Assembly (NCBI GenBank): GCA_025526995.1
Contig: JAHLKG010000003.1
Span: 434,001 to 498,000 of the forward strand
Length of the DNA: 64,000 nucleotides
From: Powellomyces hirtus
Taxonomy: Eukaryota > Chytridiomycota > Chytridiomycetes > Spizellomycetales > Powellomycetaceae
Direction of reading: 5' to 3'
The notes below the pieces were generated by a model. It did no database searches. It saw nothing but the letters and a program-made list of their open reading frames with translations, and was not told the DNA's origin. This document shows, in pieces, positions 11,744-23,400 of this stretch; position 1 is the first letter of the stretch, and each line of letters opens with the position of its first letter. A program made the position numbers and the translations under genes.

Positions 11744-13664
11744 CTACGGCCGTGTGCAACAGAACGCAAGTATCCACTTAAGATCGATCAACATATACTT
11801 CAATGCCTTTGTCCAAGCCTCGTCCTGGTTGAACTGCATCTTGATCGATGTCTCTCCTATTTTGTCCTTGCTGATCCTACAAATGATACGTCACATCTTA
11901 GCGTCTCCACTGATCGCGCCGCGCTATATCATATGTGCATGTAAACATACCTATAGGGCAGCCGGAATTTGGAATCCTGCTGCTCGGCATAATCGCCAAT
12001 TTGTTGCAGACAGTTAAGGAAAGCCACCAGACCATTGTCGAATCGACGATTCCAGAACAGCATGCCTTTCATCAATTCTCCGGAACCGTGTCTGGCGATA
12101 GGCCATAGAGTTGAGCATTGTAATGTTTGTACGGTGCATCGACAAATGAAACGTTGTTTCTTACAGCTCGAGAGTTCCTTTATCTCCATCGGTCTTCTCT
12201 AACCGCGACAAGCTTCCCATAGGTACAAGCTTGTATCTGCAGATTTTAGATTAGCCTAATGCAATAAAAGTGACCGCTACGAGCTGACGGTTACCCCTTA
12301 AATGTAAATCGCAATTTGTTTGCAAGGGTGTCCAACAGCAGCAAAGCCTGACCCATGGCCGCATTGATCTCCGTCCAATCAACCTATCAGGAATGTGTTA
12401 CAAGCACGATACGAATGCGATAGGTTCGCGCAACGGTTTCTTACAGGCTGCGTTGGTAATCGTCCCAGTCGAAGCCCTGAACATCTCACTGTTAAGAACT
12501 ACGCGCTCAAATCGAGAGAGCGCAAACGGGGTATGTTTACCGTTGATGGTGCCAAACAGATCTTCATGCCATATGCGGAACGTGTCGTTATATACATTAG
12601 TTTTTTTGAGACCTTCTAGTTGCTCCGATGCGTATGCATGCAAAAGCTTGACGCTCTCATGCTCGTTCTTATAGTTTTGCAGCTCACTCTCGTACTCGTT
12701 CACTTCTTGCCAGTAACTTATTGTGACCGTCAGTCAGCCAATCTGCGCTGCTGCACGTACGGGAGATGATACGTACCTGACCTTGAGTGTCTCAAGTTCT
12801 TGCAGCTCAGCTTGGACAGCAGCTAGTTCGTCGTTCAGGGCGGCTTCTTCGGTCTTGAGCGCTTTTAGTGACTCCAGAGCGTCACGTTCCGTCTCCTTCA
12901 GCTGTACCAGAACATTAGACAATGTACATTAGTGGTTCGGCAAACTTTTTCCAAAGTCGATTGCAAGCGTTTGCTTACCGCAAGCACGTCAGCGTCAGTA
13001 ACTGCACTCTTTGCTGCCTCCTCTTCTCCGTCCATCAGCGTTTCGAGATATGATTCATACGCCTGTTTCTCCTTACGAGACTCATGGACGCGTTTCTCCA
13101 GCCTCATCATCAGCTCATCCGCACAGTCTTCGCACAGCGGATGATCTACTTCCGTGGCTTCGGAAAGCAGATCAAACAATTTCCCCGCAGTTTTCAGTCT
13201 ATGGCTGAGACTTCCGCGCTGCTGCTCGTCGGCCCCGCGACCACCGGCCGGCAGCTGCAGGAGGGATACCTGTGATTTTGACAGCATGACAAACGAGTCT
13301 TGGATGGGGATTGAAGACTTGATCGCGGCCAGTTTGCGTTCAGTCCGCAGGGCGGCGACTTGCGGAGGGAGTGCACTGACTGGGGCTGTTGATACATTCT
13401 CTTTGCCGCTGGCAGGTGGTGGGATTTCCAGTTTCGGTATCTTGGAACTGCCTTGATTCAGAATGATCCCTGAGCATAGACATTTTCATATGAGTATGCT
13501 GCTTTCTTTTGGACCCTTGTCCCATGCCACGAGCACCAACCAATAGCCTCGTCATAAGGCGCCGCATCCAAAAGAGATGGGTCCAGTTTTATGCCTTGGG
13601 AACATTTGCAACAGTAGTAACTGGGTAGAGAGGCATCTGCCTGCGGTGGCGGCCAACGCTCCAT
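11744..13664 (-). CDS. ATG6: Autophagy protein ATG6 / Beclin 1
   Basis: Subunit of the class III PI 3-kinase (Vps34) complexes that start autophagosome formation and endosomal sorting. Nine exons on the minus strand: 13664-13541, 13469-12979, 12901-12777, 12716-12541, 12476-12445, 12383-12295, 12236-12165, 12091-11951 and 11876-11744 (TAG). They total 460 residues, close to human Beclin 1. An N-terminal CxxC pair ([16 protein letters not shown]) is followed by [19 protein letters not shown], a coiled coil at about 180-275, then [42 protein letters not shown], the LVPMGS loop, [16 protein letters not shown] and the C-terminal [17 protein letters not shown]. All phases agree. Confidence 0.94.
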
Positions 13665-14239
13665 TATACACCCACGTCACTCTGATGGTTATTATAGTAG
13701 TGCTGCTGCTTCCAAATGGTTGACGGGCAAGAAGGCGAAGCACAAGCCACGTTCAGTTTGCACAACGCGCAGCCACGCGGTGGCTCCGAGATTGTCACCG
13801 GCGAACGGCGAGTGCCGCATCGCAAGATGACCGGTTTTGAACCGCCAAGATGCCCATGACGTGGTTTTCACAGGTGTCCCCTATGCATGTCATAATCATA
13901 AAGAAGGTGCATAGCGCATACAAGGACGGGTAATGAGTTGCGAATCGTTGGTGCTTGGGAGTTCTCCTTTTACCAACTACTGCGCACTGGCAACGCCTCC
14001 TTGCGCTTTCAATAATAAAGTGGTTGATTCCCGAGCCCTTATAAGTAACGGTGATCACCGCCGCATGACATTTGAGGAAGAGAGCAGAGGAAAAGCACGC
14101 GTTTGCGCGACGGCTCTGCTGCCGGGCAGCGTGGCTGAGGTGGTTATCGAAAAAATCCAATTTCCCACGCATATAAACCTCAAAGCAAAAAACAAAGCTG
14201 CTCGATTACTCTTTCCTTCAGAGGCCGCTCAGAATCAAC
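13665..14239. promoter_or_regulatory. divergent promoter region ATG6 / surface protein
   Basis: Shared upstream region. A TATAAA at 14172-14177 lies 63 bp before the next plus-strand ATG and is a good TATA-box candidate. Other open frames here are not supported. Confidence 0.5.
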
Positions 14240-14650
14240 ATGAAAGCAACAACATATTTGACCGTTGCCCTCTGTCTCGCATCAAGCGCCTGCAATGTGG
14301 CCGTAGCACAAGACCCATCCCCCTCTGTACCAGACGCCGAAATCGTGCCGACGCGCAGCACCAAAGACGAATCCCAACCCAGATCGGCTTCGGTCTCCCG
14401 TACTCCTATCCCAGCGTCTACGGTCGCCCGCAATTCCACCGCCACCGTTACGACACTTCCCACCGGCAACGTTACTTCCTCTATTCAGCCGCCGTTAATC
14501 GCTACCCCGATCAGGAACCCGGCCGCATCGAACCGCCCCGCCCCGCCCGTTTCTCCGTTGCCTAAAGACTTCAGTAGTGCCCTTGCGAATGCACGAAACA
14601 TTGGTCTGGGATTGGTGGCTGTCGTCGCTGCCGTGCTTGCTTTGGCCTAG
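14240..14650 (+). CDS. small secreted Ser/Thr/Pro-rich, probably GPI-anchored protein
   Basis: 136-residue intronless protein. An N-terminal signal peptide (MKATTYLTVALCLASSAC, cleavage near residue 24 after VAVAQ) precedes about 85 residues rich in Ser, Thr and Pro with N-x-T/S sites, consistent with a heavily O-glycosylated wall or surface protein. The C-terminus is a hydrophobic stretch (IGLGLVAVVAAVLALA) with no basic tail, which is the pattern of a GPI-anchor signal. No enzyme domain. A TATA-like box lies upstream. Function unknown; location is inferred. Confidence 0.75.
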   Translation: MKATTYLTVALCLASSACNVAVAQDPSPSVPDAEIVPTRSTKDESQPRSASVSRTPIPASTVARNSTATVTTLPTGNVTSSIQPPLIATPIRNPAASNRPAPPVSPLPKDFSSALANARNIGLGLVAVVAAVLALA

Positions 14651-15375
14651 AAAAGTTTGGAGGAGCAGTTGATGATTGCGATTAGATATTTACAGGCAGG
14701 ACTGACTAATGAAGGAGACTAATAAGAGAAGGGACGGTACCGCGTAGAGGAAATGGGGAATATGAGCCTGGTTCGTAATACCTTATCGAAGTTAAGAATA
14801 GATAAAGGTAGCAATCTTCTTTTCAACGACTAACGCGTCGGGGAAAGCCTGCCGCAGTGGTTCGCGTGTCTGCCAAGTCAGACCGGGGCTGCGATAGCTG
14901 ATGATCATGCGTACATTGTTATCACACGGAACCAGAGCACCAAGAGATCCTGACAAAAATAATATTATATACACGGGAAACACACCTATTTCCTCGTCAC
15001 CTCGCAGCGCAGCCGAGAGGATTGAGAGGGAGAAGTGAGACCCAATTGAACCGAACCAGTCGACACAGAAAAGACCGCCGTGAGATAGATCGATCCTCAC
15101 AGGACACAGATGGGAGGGGGGGGGGGGGGTAGGTAGCTACCTACTAGTACAAGGAGACTTGTGGCTCAACCAAAGCGTGGTGCTAGCAACGAGGGGGGAA
15201 AGCGGGTATAGCGGAAAAGGGGAAATAAAACTACCAGAGCTTCTATAGAGGGGGAAATGGGAAATATTTGCAATCAATGCTGAGATATCCCATGTTTCTT
15301 TGTGGTTTAGTTGTAGCGAGCCAGCTCGGTGATGTTCGTGATCTGATGGCTTGGATGGCTCCCCTTGTTTGTTTT
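14651..15375. other. intergenic with G-homopolymer
   Basis: Spacer with a pure G run near 15116-15129 and AT-rich patches. No gene recognised on either strand. Confidence 0.5.
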
Positions 15376-16541
15376 CTACCACGAACTATCTTCATCCAAA
15401 AAGAGTCGCTGAGCGTGCATGCGCTTCAGGTTGCGCGGTTTGCGAGCATTCGAGTTGATCGAAGCGTGCGAGAGGACATTATCGAGATGGGTGCGCAAGG
15501 TCTCGCGTTGTTCAACAAGTAGCTCTTTAGCGTCCCACTGTGTCCAGTAGTCAACTTCCTGGACTTCCAAGGAACCTGTGTGCTCGCCGACCAATCGACG
15601 ACGATGATCCTCGGCAGTCCTGCTGCATATTCTCTCGAGAATCGGGAAGTCAAAGGTCTTGGCAGAGGTAGGTGTAAGTGGGGACCTTGCTTTCAGTTTC
15701 GAGATCGAGTCTCGTCTTTGCGTAAGTGCATGAGCAACGTCCTTGTCGGTAGGTTGGGATGCAGGGTTGTTGAGAGTGCTCTCCGAAAGAGGAGCTGGGA
15801 GATCCGTGCGCAGCTTGCTCAGCGAGTGGGCGCGGTGCTTCCTACGTTTGATCTGCTCGACGGGTTCCTCTTCCGAGTTGATCCAGGCATGTGTGCGCAG
15901 GTTGGAAAGGAACTGGCGACGGCGTTGCTTCTGAAGCTTTTCCTGTTTCAGTAACTCCATCTGGCGATCGTGCCATTCCCACCAGCGCTTCAATCGAGAT
16001 TGATCAAAAAGCCGCAGCATTGCCTCTTGACGTAGATCCCGCGGCTGTTTCGGTGTGACTTGATACACTTCAGGGATGCCAAAGTTGAACTCTGGCGGGA
16101 CCGCAGTCTGGGAGATGGACGATACTGCAATTTCTTTGCTTTCCGTTGTTTGCGAAGAACGTTTTTGCTCACGAGCAAGCCGGGCATTTCTCAATTTCAT
16201 GACCATAGCGTTGATGGGAGACGGTTCGCCGGCTGCCAGAGCCGTCGGCAGCGCAGCCCCCGTCTCGATTTGCTTTGGCGCTGGTGGCTCACCGAGACAT
16301 GATAAAGACAGTGAAGCTGACCGAAGATCTCCAGCCGCAGCATTGACACCGATGGCTGACAAGAACTCCCTCAGACGACGGAGCGCGTCTTCACCATAGT
16401 CTATACAGACAAGAACGTCAGTCTCCACAGAACGATATCAAGCAGTGATATGGGCTGGAACTTACCATTTGTCAGGCCGGCCGGAACATGAGATACGAGG
16501 GAAGGAGAAGAGCGTGCTGAGCATAGCAGGGAGGCGGACAT
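15376..16541 (-). CDS. unrecognised coiled-coil-like protein
   Basis: Two exons: 16541-16466 and 16400-15376 (GTAAGT donor, TATAG acceptor, phase 1), 366 residues. I do not recognise the family. The product is strongly basic and helical in the middle: residues 130-200 include RLKRWWEWHDRQMELLKQEK and KLQKQRRRQFLSNLR. It has a Ser/Ala-rich N-terminus and a helical C-terminus containing DYWTQWDAKELLVEQRETLR. There is no membrane segment. The first 25 residues (MSASLLCSARSSPSL...) are Ser/Arg-containing and almost lack acidic residues, so a mitochondrial presequence is possible but not shown. Confidence 0.65.
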
Positions 16542-18795
16542 TTCAGGCAGCGCAGGAAATGTCGCAAGGTAATTGTTTCAAGTGAATCGAGGAAAGACTA
16601 CTGCAGTCCAGCGCAGTATCTCTGATGGGTGGGGAGAACGAATGGGGCAGCGGAATGCCTTGAGCGAGTTATGTGGTGTGCTATAGGGGAAGACTATATT
16701 GAGCAAGGAGGCGCTGGGGGAGGTCTCTTTTTTGGGATATCGGATATTAGCGAACCGCGTCTCGCTTCGGTGGATGAGAAGAATAAAGGGGGCAAGCGCA
16801 GGGGCGGCGGGGGCGGGTGAATGTTGCGCCCGGCACAGGTTCTTGATATTGTATTTTCTTTTGTCGGTGGAGGGAAGTTTATCGCGAGAAGGTTGTTATA
16901 TATAATTGATTATGATGGCAGACACCGCAAACAGGGTCCGTAATAATGATGATGATGACGACGAAGATGAGGGGAGGTGTTCGTGGATGCGTGTATGTGT
17001 TTATGTGATGTTGATGATATGATGTGAATTGAATTGGGATCGTGCGCTGGTGGCGGGGACATTAGCCTGACGAACGGACGGCCGACTGAGATCACTGCCG
17101 GATGCGGGTTTCGGAGCCGACGTGGCAGAAATGATGGAGCGATAGCTAATAAGTGGTCTCCTATCCCAATGCGCAGCCTCACAGAAACGTGAGCAGCTGC
17201 TGGTGGCTCGCTAAAAAAGGTGAAGAAAAACTTGCGCTCGGGCTCCCGCAAGCGAGTTTGATCTATGGTTTCCCAGTCTTCCTTGTCTTCTTGCCACCCG
17301 CTGCTCGTGGGTGATACGGTCGCATGGAAGGGAACAAAAGTAAAGTAGCGCAGAAATAAACTCGGCAGCTGTGCCGTTGTACCCCACTCTTGAGCAAAAC
17401 GGACGGCAAAATCGGACATGAAAATCCCAAACCGCAGCGGCCGGCGCTACTGCACCTGCGCGCGCGCTTAAAGGTACAAAATACGCCTAAATCATTGTTC
17501 CGTAGCCTGAGGCTCCAGTCGAAGGCAGAAAAAAAAAAGCGCCGGATCTTCCTTCACCCTTTCCTTCTCCACTCACTATTGAGAAAAAAGCACACACCAT
17601 CTGTAACACTCGCCTTATATCGATAAGTTTTATTATTCAGGTTACCGTAGATTGGCAATTGAATGTGATGGTTATGATCGACCACTGACAGACCATTGTG
17701 ATGAGTACTATGATGGATCCCACATTGTGAAGATTTGCATCTCCTGGCAATTGGTCTGCTTGGTCAACTTGAATTAGTATAGTACTGGTCACATTGGCGA
17801 CCAGGTTGAGGTGTGGACGACTGCGGCAGACCCGACCTGCGACCCGACTCCGAAAAAAAAGCCCCCCCGGACCATGATGGTAGTGGGACAGGTCCGGCGG
17901 TGGGGCCGCGTCGTTGCGCTACGGCGGTGTTCATTTTGGCGTCCATTGAAATAACGGCGGCATCGTGCCCTCGAGCTAGATGTAGGATTGCCTGAGTAAT
18001 TCGAGAACCTTTTGGTTTTGCCGCCACTACAGTACATGATTTGACTGTGCGCCAGATTAAGCCGACTGTAGCAGCAGAAGATGCCAAACTGGAGAAGTAC
18101 TCAAGAAGTTTGCTTTTGGCAAAACTATCTGCTGCCGTTAGAATGTCACCAGGTCTTACAGCTGTTCACTTTGTGGATGCAGCTCGAATGGAGACGTCCG
18201 ATGTTACAAATACCCAATCTCGGAGACAAATATAACCAGCTTCTAATGTGATGCGGGCAATTAGCATGTCCCGTATCATAACCAAGGATATCTTAGCCGC
18301 TCAACCACCTATTAGTTTGTTTTATTAACAACCGTTGATATATGTTTTGTGAATGCGTGGCATTGTTGTCCACGCGTGAGTTTTGTTTACAGGGGATGCG
18401 GGTCGCGAATTACCAATCCGCCAGCCCGTTACATACAAACGTGGGAACAACACATTTACAGTCCGCTCCGAGGTGCACACTCCATTAAGGTTCACAGCAT
18501 CCTGCAGGCAACCTTCACCTGCTGTCAGTACTGTAGCTGTCCCACATACGCCGCTCCTGCAAAGCTTACGGCGCAAAACTGTCTTTCGCTCATCGACTTG
18601 GCATTTGTCAATACCCCACAACTCGCACAGTGCACCCTAGAACTCTCGCCCGGCTCACTTGGCAAGTGCTTTGCCTATCTCATTGTGTAACATTGTGTAA
18701 AGGCACACGGTCCATTCTGAGACTCTGATTGTGGGCTATATGTGGGTGGATCGTGCATGGTTGCCTTTGAAAAAGTCCGCATCCCAGTCACAGCA
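16542..18795. other. long intergenic region
   Basis: About 2.2 kb between a divergent pair. A 169-codon minus-strand open frame (17419-16910) begins MSDFAVRFAQEWGTT and ends in a His/Ser-rich tail; a real first exon is possible but nothing supports it. Several short open frames at 17760-18690 have no motif. The plus-strand frame upstream of the SKN7 start is open from 18742, with an alternative ATG at 18757. Otherwise it should hold promoters. Confidence 0.4.
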
Positions 18796-21700
18796 ATGTC
18801 TCGCCCTGCAAACTACCCGTACCAAACTGGAATCAATGTCGATCCAGCCACGGGTTATGTGAGAGGAAGCTCTGGAAACGATGCCATCAATGAGTATTCC
18901 AATGGACAGGCAAACCGACGATACTACAACGGACCTGCAGCGAATGTGAGCGGATACCCTCAGGGGAGGCCGCCTGCGGTGTCTTCCGAAACTGTAGCAG
19001 GCAACCCGGCTGGACATCTCGCCTATCCCCCGCAATACAATATGCCGTATCCGCGATTCTCGCATCAAACTCCCACACCACCAATCGCTTCTCACGCTGC
19101 ACCAAATTACCGGTATCAACAATCACCGATGCCTCCCCACCCTCAGATGCAGCAATACCCACGTGCTTATCCGCCATACCGGGATCCCTATCAACATCAT
19201 GTGCAAGCTCCCATGCAACATCATCAGCAGCCCCTTTATGCTCACTATCCGGGCATGTGTCCGCAACATCATCAGGATGCAGGGCAACCCACTGTGCAGA
19301 ATGAATCACATCAGCAATCATTCCACCATGGGCTCGCATCAGGTTCAGAAATTGACGCTACGTCGCCTGCACATGGGGAAACGCCCGAATCCATCCAGAA
19401 AGATACCCCGCCGACCCAAGGGATCAAGTCCTTACCAAATTCCACTGAGGATGCTCCCACTGAAGAAAGTTCTGGTGAAAACGCAACTTCCACGTCAAGT
19501 GCTCCTCCAAACTCGAGCTCTACCACGATTTCATCGGGTGGTGTACCCGATTTCGTCAAGAAATTATTTCGGTAAGCTTTCTGGTTTTCTTTTGAAAGGA
19601 TTTTTAAAGTGCTAAGCCTGCTTGTCTTCCCAGCATGCTTGAGGATAATTCTGAGTCTGACATCGTTGGATGGGGAATTCACGGGGATACTTTTGTTGTG
19701 AGAGAGCCAAATGAATTCGCAAAAACGGTTCTACCTCGGCATTTTAAACACAACAATCCGGCAAGCTTTGTACGTCAATTGAATAAGTACGGATTTCACA
19801 AAATCCGGACTCAGCAAGAGGACGGCAAGTTGTACGGTGATGCGGTGCGTCATCTGTGCAGTTTTAGATCTTACTGTCGGGCGGTCCCGGACACTGACAT
19901 GCGTAAATTTCGATAGGCGTGGGAATTTCAGCACCCGAATTTCCAGTTGAACAAGAAAGAGATGCTGGAATCGATTCGGCGGAAAACCACAAGCAAGGGC
20001 AAAGCTGTCGTGACCACTGTTGCCGCTCCTACTCCAATAACTTGTAACGATATGTTCGCAACGGGATTGCGCAAAGATACCACGGATTTGCAAACGCAGG
20101 TCGACAGTCTTACGAAGCTGCAGGCGGATATTGCAGGATATTTAGAAGGCCTCAGTCGAAACTATCGCATGGTGGTGGAAGAAGTTTTAAATTTTCGGAA
20201 GAACATGGCCGCGCAGGATCAAGTCATTCGCAGTTTAGTGAATTACATTGCTGTCAAGCAATCTGGAGGTAGGTTTTTTGGCCAGTAATCCAAGATCTGG
20301 GTTTTGCCAAACCTGATATTGACCTCCACCATTTCAGATTACGCTTCGGATTCCAAGATTGCCAACACCACCCGCCAAGAGCTTCCATTATCGTCTAGTG
20401 CGGAGGCAAGAGGACAAGGTCCTTCCTTCGTCGGCTCTTTTGCTTTCGCAAGAAGTGGCCCGTCGGCAGAGCCGCCTTCACTACATTCCAGTCAGGGGTC
20501 CCCGCCGGGCTACAATCTGGATGATCTGGAAACCGCCCCCGTGACTGAAATACCTCGAGATGACGCGCAAAAATTGTTCAGCAACTATCAGGAAGTGGCC
20601 CGCGCCAGCGTTCACCAAATGAATGAGATCAGCAAGCACGTTAGGCAAGCCTATAGCATGATGCATCCTCAACCTACTTTCGGCAGTTCCGCCTCCTCTT
20701 CTGCCCCGCCTCCTACAGAGACGCCAGCAACGGCTGGACTGTCTACCAACGGATTGCCATTTGCCCAATCCGGTGCGCCGTCAGCTCTGTTGGCCGCTTC
20801 TACCGGTCAGCTCGCTGATTTTCCCTTCCAGACAGCTCAGCAAGGAGGGCTGACGGTTTTTACAGTTGGTGGTTTTACACCACGACGCGAGGATCCTGTT
20901 GGAGACTCTGGTCAGAATGCGGGCACTAAGTCGCCACGACCGCCCAACAGCATGCGAGTTACTAGAGCAACCTGTGTGCCACCTTGGTCTGTTCCACCAA
21001 AAGTGCTTTTGGTGGAAGACGACATAACCTGCCGCAAGCTGTCCAGTAAGCTACTTCAGGTTGTCGGTTGCGCTTTTGATGTTGCGGTTGACGGCCTTGA
21101 TGCTGTTGAGAGAATGGGTGTTGGTACAAAGTATGATATTGTTCTCATGGTAAGCACATACATACGTACAATCAACGCGCTACGTAATACTCACAACACT
21201 CGAACTCAATCGTTTGAAGGACATCGTCATGCCGAATCTGGACGGCGTCACTGCCACCAATCGCATCCGACAATTTGATCAGTTCACCCCAATTATATCC
21301 ATGACATCGAACACCACGGAAAACGATTGTATCACATACCTTGCTAACGGGATGAATGACATCTTAGCTAAGCCATTCAACAAGCACAGTATGCTGTCAA
21401 TGATCGAAAGGTTGGTGCCTTCCTCGACATTTTCTTTAGTGACTTGACTATTTACTAATTTTTATTGCTTTTGCGCAGGTATTGTAATCATCTGGTCGGG
21501 CAACGAGCTGCAGCTCTCGGGATCCCATTGTCAATAGCGTCTGGAAGGCGATGGAATGGCGATAGCCGCGATCCCCTGAGAATTTCGGAAGTCGACTCGG
21601 ACGAGGAACTTGTTTGCAACAGTACCAACTCTTTATCCGCGGAAAACCTGACAAAGGGGAAAGACTCCGCATCGTCAACGCTCCCGGACGGAAACGCTGG

Positions 21701-22310
21701 GGCGCTCGGTACTGGTCTCGCACCCGATTATTCAGAAGTGCTCAATCTCTCAATGAATGAGATGACTGGTCTGGGTATACTCCCCTTTGGGAACTTTGCC
21801 GAAGGGGGTTACATGAATGCTCTGGGTTTGGACAATTATGAAAGCACATCTTCGTCTCCCCTATCGTCCCAACAACAACAAACGCAACAACAGCAGTCAT
21901 TCCTCGGCACAGCATCTGGCGTGAATAATACCGGCAATTTCGGCGATTCCCAACAATCTCGCATCCAGCATCAGATATCAGGGGACTCCTTCACTTCAAA
22001 CTCCTCCAGCAACTCTCAGCAGAGTCAACACAATCCGTTTGGTCAATCGGTGAATTCCAACACAGGCTCGCTGCTCAATTTGCCGCGACCGCGAAAACGA
22101 TCACTCGAAGACAATGACGATGCCCTCCTATTTAATGCGTTGAATTCGGGAACTATCACGACCTCCGTTGGGGTCACTTCACCGATCCTCGTCAATGTAC
22201 CACCCTCCACGAAGAATATCGGCGAACTTAATTTCAACCATGGTCGAAGCAACAGCGGTACCAATAGCAGCAACGCATCGATGAACTTGCACAAGAAGGC
22301 GAAGCCTTAA
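18796..22310 (+). CDS. SKN7: SKN7-type regulator: HSF DNA-binding domain plus receiver
   Basis: Nuclear response regulator of the fungal stress phosphorelay (oxidative, osmotic, wall stress). Exons: 18796-19571, 19634-19844, 19917-20268, 20338-21149, 21220-21410, 21479-22310, all in phase; about 1057 residues. The HSF-type DNA-binding domain is at about 250-345 ([40 protein letters not shown]), followed by a coiled coil. The receiver is at about 667-785: [12 protein letters not shown], phospho-Asp at the first codon of exon 5 (DIVMPNLDG), switch Thr in ISMTSNT, and Lys in ILAKPFNK. The 250-residue Pro/Gln/His-rich N-terminus is longer than usual. ATG 18796 has a purine at -3; 18757 is possible. 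The exon 2/3 junction is the least certain. Confidence 0.92.
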
Positions 22311-23400
22311 CATCTGTGTAATTGTCGAGATACCCTACTTCCACTCTCCAGCGAAAGGGTACGACCAACGACCAACGTACCCCACCTCTGGAATGCAGAG
22401 CAATTTTGGACACGATTCATCACATCCTTGATCTTAATGTATCCCTGATTTTTGCACGTTCTCGGGGGATCCCCGCTCCCAAAATGCTACTGCAGCTCAG
22501 ACTCCTCCCCATCTCGCATGCACGCTACTTGCTGCTCGATACCCCAAACTTTCCCTGCCAATGATACCTCGGCTGGCTTCACTGGCTTGAAGCATGTCAG
22601 GGCCATACATACAGGCGGTTGTGTTTCAGAAAAATGCAGCTTTTTCGCCATCTTCTCGCGCTCGTTGCATTCGTTTTTTTTTTTGTATACTATGTAGCAT
22701 TCGCGTTTTCCTGAGTAGCTCTTTGATCAGGCGGGGCAAATGGACGTTCATCATACCCACCCCTCACGTCCCCCTACCCCACCCGTTCTGTAATTTTTTT
22801 ATGTGTATGTCAACCGTGTTGCTGCGGTGGCGGCATTTTTTTATCACGAATAAACGAACTATACATCATTTGATCATCAGCTACGTCATACTGCCCGCAC
22901 TTTCTGCAGTACAGATCTTGTATCCGAGTTCCTGCTACGATGGTTAAACCATTATGAGACATTGGGTGGGGTTTATCCCCGGGTGAGTAGTGCATTTTTA
23001 CAAATGAGAAATCATCAAGGTTGTGTTACTCGATCAATACTGCGAACGTCTACACATATTATCTCCTTTCTTTTGTACATACCTTGACATTTAAGGCTTG
23101 CTGAACAACTTCCCATGCTTTACTCTGAAGGCTGGGCTGAAAGATTCAAAATTCCTGCTGCATTGATTTGATGTTCACTTGCCCCGATAATAGGAAGGAG
23201 TCGGTTTCCTGATACCCATAACCAGGGCGGTTGTGGCGCAGGTCTTCGCAATCGTCCCATCACGTGGCGGGGATGGGGGCCCTCACCGGTTATCGCAACC
23301 CACTCTGCCACGCACAAAACCGCTTCCCTGCAGTGTACGCATATCCTCACCGTCGTGCTCTTCTACAAACTACTTCAAACTTTTTCCGTATAATACAAGA
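22311..23400. other. intergenic
   Basis: 3' flank of SKN7 and promoter of the FAD gene. It contains a T-run at 22671-22685 and AT-rich blocks. No gene recognised. Confidence 0.45.

Noticed and set aside
16910..17419. 169-codon minus-strand open frame
   Set aside because: No motif, no splice partner, and a His/Ser-rich tail of non-coding look; kept only as a remark in the intergenic entry.
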